Source of the DNA: Deltaproteobacteria bacterium
Lineage (GTDB): Bacteria > Desulfobacterota > Desulfobacteria > Desulfobacterales > B30-G6
NCBI GenBank assembly: GCA_003647375.1
Contig: QMMS01000187.1
Location: forward strand, 1-9,037
Length of the DNA: 9,037 bases
Reading direction: 5' to 3'
In this document: positions 7,865 to 9,037 of the stretch, piece after piece
How positions within the stretch are numbered: position 1 is the stretch's first letter
How the letters are laid out: every line of letters starts with the position of its first letter
Translations under genes and position numbers: made by a program
The notes under the pieces: model-generated
What the model saw: only the letters and a program-made list of their open reading frames with translations
Told to the model about the DNA's origin: nothing
Database searches by the model: none

Positions 7865-7871
7865 AAAGGAG
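7865..7871 (+). promoter_or_regulatory. Ribosome binding site deciding the 7880 start
   Basis: AAAGGAG at 7865-7871 is 8 nt from ATG 7880 and only 2 nt from ATG 7874. An in-frame TTG at 7862 lies upstream of the motif. ATG 7880 is therefore the likely start, and it also gives a clean signal peptide. Confidence 0.75.
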
Positions 7872-7879
7872 AAATGCTC

Positions 7880-8665
7880 ATGTTGGTTAAAAGTGGGAGC
7901 AGAATTGCTCGGAGCATCTTATACTTATCCCTCATCTTTTTCGCTATGACTTCAAATTCATGGTGCGCCCAAGAAGATTATAACGGCTTTTATTCAGGTA
8001 CATACTCGGGCGATGATAATGGTGCTTGGATGATTGGTATTGATATAAATCAAGGCACCTTTTTTTGGTGTTATTCGACAGATATCGACCAAGGTGATGC
8101 AGAAACGCCAAACTATGAAGGTGATGCAGGCACGATCGGAAATTATTCTATCGCATCCACATTAAACTTTGCCTACCAGATCGACATTGCAATCGATTCT
8201 TCTGATGGGTCTGTTACGGGAACGTGGTCTGATACCGACTCAGCTGATTTAGGAAATTTAATTGGCAGTAAAATCACTTCAGGCGCCTATGTTGACCAAT
8301 ATATAGGAACCTATAAGGGTACTTATATTGGAGATAACTCAGACGATTTAGTCATCAGAATCAAATCAAATGGTGAAATCAATGGCGATATCACCGGATC
8401 AGTGACAATGGATGGTACTGATTATCCTTTTAATCGCGTTTGGCTGAACCCTGACGGGTATTTTCAAGGCGATGGCGATGGTCCAAATGACGAGGAATTT
8501 GGATTTTGGGGTAACACAAATGGTTTGGCCATGTCAGGCTGGTGGTATTCTGTAACTGATGAAAGTGGTACTTTTACTGCCGCTGTTACTATTAATGTCG
8601 ATAATGATGGTGGCGGCGGCGGCGATGGCGGTGGGGGATGTTTTATTTCAACAATGATTGAATGA
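7880..8665 (+). CDS. Predicted exported two-repeat beta protein, CFI-like C-terminus
   Basis: The function is not recognised. The 261 aa protein starts with a probable Sec signal peptide (basic LVKSGSRIAR, hydrophobic SILYLSLIFFAM at 12-23, cleavage likely within 27-30). The mature part holds two related units: about 34-132 (opening YNGFYSGTYSGDDNGAW) and about 141-239 (opening YIGTYKGTYIGDNSDDL). Each closes with a Gly-Trp-rich turn (SVTGTWSDTD at 111-120; AMSGWWYSVTD at 217-227). Alternating aromatic, Gly and Asp/Asn residues suggest antiparallel beta strands. A poly-Gly linker follows, then CFISTMIE as the last residues. This resembles the Cys-Phe-Ile box found near the C-terminus of many exported proteins of such bacteria, but without the usual longer extension. 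The gene stands alone, with its own ribosome binding site and terminator, in AT-richer DNA; it is likely accessory. Confidence 0.8.
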   Translation: MLVKSGSRIARSILYLSLIFFAMTSNSWCAQEDYNGFYSGTYSGDDNGAWMIGIDINQGTFFWCYSTDIDQGDAETPNYEGDAGTIGNYSIASTLNFAYQIDIAIDSSDGSVTGTWSDTDSADLGNLIGSKITSGAYVDQYIGTYKGTYIGDNSDDLVIRIKSNGEINGDITGSVTMDGTDYPFNRVWLNPDGYFQGDGDGPNDEEFGFWGNTNGLAMSGWWYSVTDESGTFTAAVTINVDNDGGGGGDGGGGCFISTMIE

Positions 8666-8672
8666 CAAAGCT

Positions 8673-8705
8673 AAGCAGGGTCAATTACGGCCCTGCTTTA
8701 TTATT
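8673..8705 (+). terminator. Intrinsic terminator after the exported-protein gene
   Basis: A perfect 8-bp stem (AAGCAGGG at 8673-8680 with CCCTGCTT at 8691-8698), extendable inward by a T-G and a C-G pair to leave the loop AATTAC, is followed by TTATTATT. It begins 7 nt after the stop codon, showing that the short C-terminus is the natural end of the transcription unit. Confidence 0.85.
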
Positions 8706-8769
8706 GCCGCATTTCAGATGTCCAACTTATCAACGGTGCAGAGGGTTTCTGAAAACTTGTGATACCATA

Positions 8770-9037
8770 GTGTCAAGCGAAGTCCTGACCTTAATATCAG
8801 TCTTGTCAATTCAAGTATAGGTTAGGACAGCTAAACCGAGCGGGCGATCTGTTTGGTAAGATTTTGACTTTTACAGCTAAAAGCCTACCGCTTCAGGCAA
8901 AGTGGACTGCGCAGCGGGTTGTTTGGCCCCTCGGAGCCGGCTTGCAGGAGCAGGCTTCAAACTACCTAAAGCTGCGTTGGTAAAGAGCCAGGGTGGTGAG
9001 CGTTTAGGAAAAGTCACGGCATTGGATCGTGGCAAGT
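8770..9037 (+). ncRNA. Structured non-coding stretch; possible group II intron 5' part
   Basis: No gene is supported, but several helices can be drawn: GTCCTGACC (8782-8790) with GGTTAGGAC (8820-8828), 9 bp with one wobble; GCTTGC (8940-8945) with GCAGGC (8950-8955) closing AGGA; CCTAAA (8965-8970) with TTTAGG (9003-9008), enclosing further pairing; GTCACG (9013-9018) with CGTGGC (9028-9033); and GCCT/AGGC near 8883-8898. A 9-nt direct repeat ACAGCTAAA occurs at 8827 and 8873. A GTGTC at 8770 loosely matches the GTGYG start of group II introns, and the place, shortly after a terminator, would suit class C types. No maturase gene or domain V lies inside the window. Alternatives are a different structured RNA or a dispersed repeat. 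Confidence 0.35.

Noticed and set aside
7629..7890. Two overlapping small + strand frames before the exported-protein gene
   Set aside because: They overlap in different frames, lack ribosome binding sites, have low-complexity AT-driven composition and cover the inverted repeats.
8745..8756. GTTT/AAAC mini-hairpin as a group II intron target terminator
   Set aside because: The stem has only four A/T-rich pairs and no T run. The clear terminator is the one at 8673-8705.
8877..9035. Minus-strand open frame of 52 codons running in from the right edge, rich in Pro, Ala and Arg
   Set aside because: It has no recognisable domain, its residues come from GC-rich stem sequence, and it ends within the structured stretch. 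It is more likely an artefact of the non-coding repeat than the end of a gene, though the edge prevents certainty.

Overview
The window looks like a chromosomal segment of a deltaproteobacterium, most likely a sulfate-reducing member of Desulfobacterota. This is inferred from gene content and order: ispE, tRNA-Gln, prs, rplY and pth in one line, followed by a membrane pyrophosphatase, a CarD-type RNA polymerase regulator and an RluA-family pseudouridine synthase. No species can be named from the sequence alone.

Positions 1-7354 are compact housekeeping DNA with every gene on the + strand. ispE (isoprenoid precursor synthesis) is followed 9 nt later by a complete tRNA-Gln(TTG) with an encoded CCA end, then by prs (PRPP synthesis), rplY (long TL5/CTC-type ribosomal protein L25 with an acidic tail) and pth (peptidyl-tRNA hydrolase, whose ATG abuts the rplY stop codon). 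hppA, encoding a K+-independent-type proton-pumping pyrophosphatase, follows pth after 19 nt and ends at a strong intrinsic terminator. A good sigma70-type promoter directly after that terminator begins a second unit, carD plus an rluD-like gene. The shared theme is translation (tRNA, L25, Pth, rRNA modification) and pyrophosphate/PRPP metabolism, since Prs, tRNA charging and RNA synthesis feed nucleotide and PPi pools and HppA conserves the energy of PPi.

From about 7355 the character changes. A visibly AT-rich gene-free stretch of about 500 bases carries inverted repeats and leads to one accessory gene at 7880-8665. It encodes a predicted exported protein made of two copies of a roughly 100-residue Gly/Tyr/Trp-rich beta-type repeat and ending in a poly-Gly linker plus Cys-Phe-Ile-Ser-Thr, which resembles a short CFI-box C-terminus. 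A clear intrinsic terminator follows it.

The last 270 bases (about 8770-9037) contain no credible gene but can fold into at least five local helices. They could be the 5' (domain I) part of a group II intron or another structured repeat cut by the window edge. This is the most interesting unexplained stretch, and its identity is not proven here.
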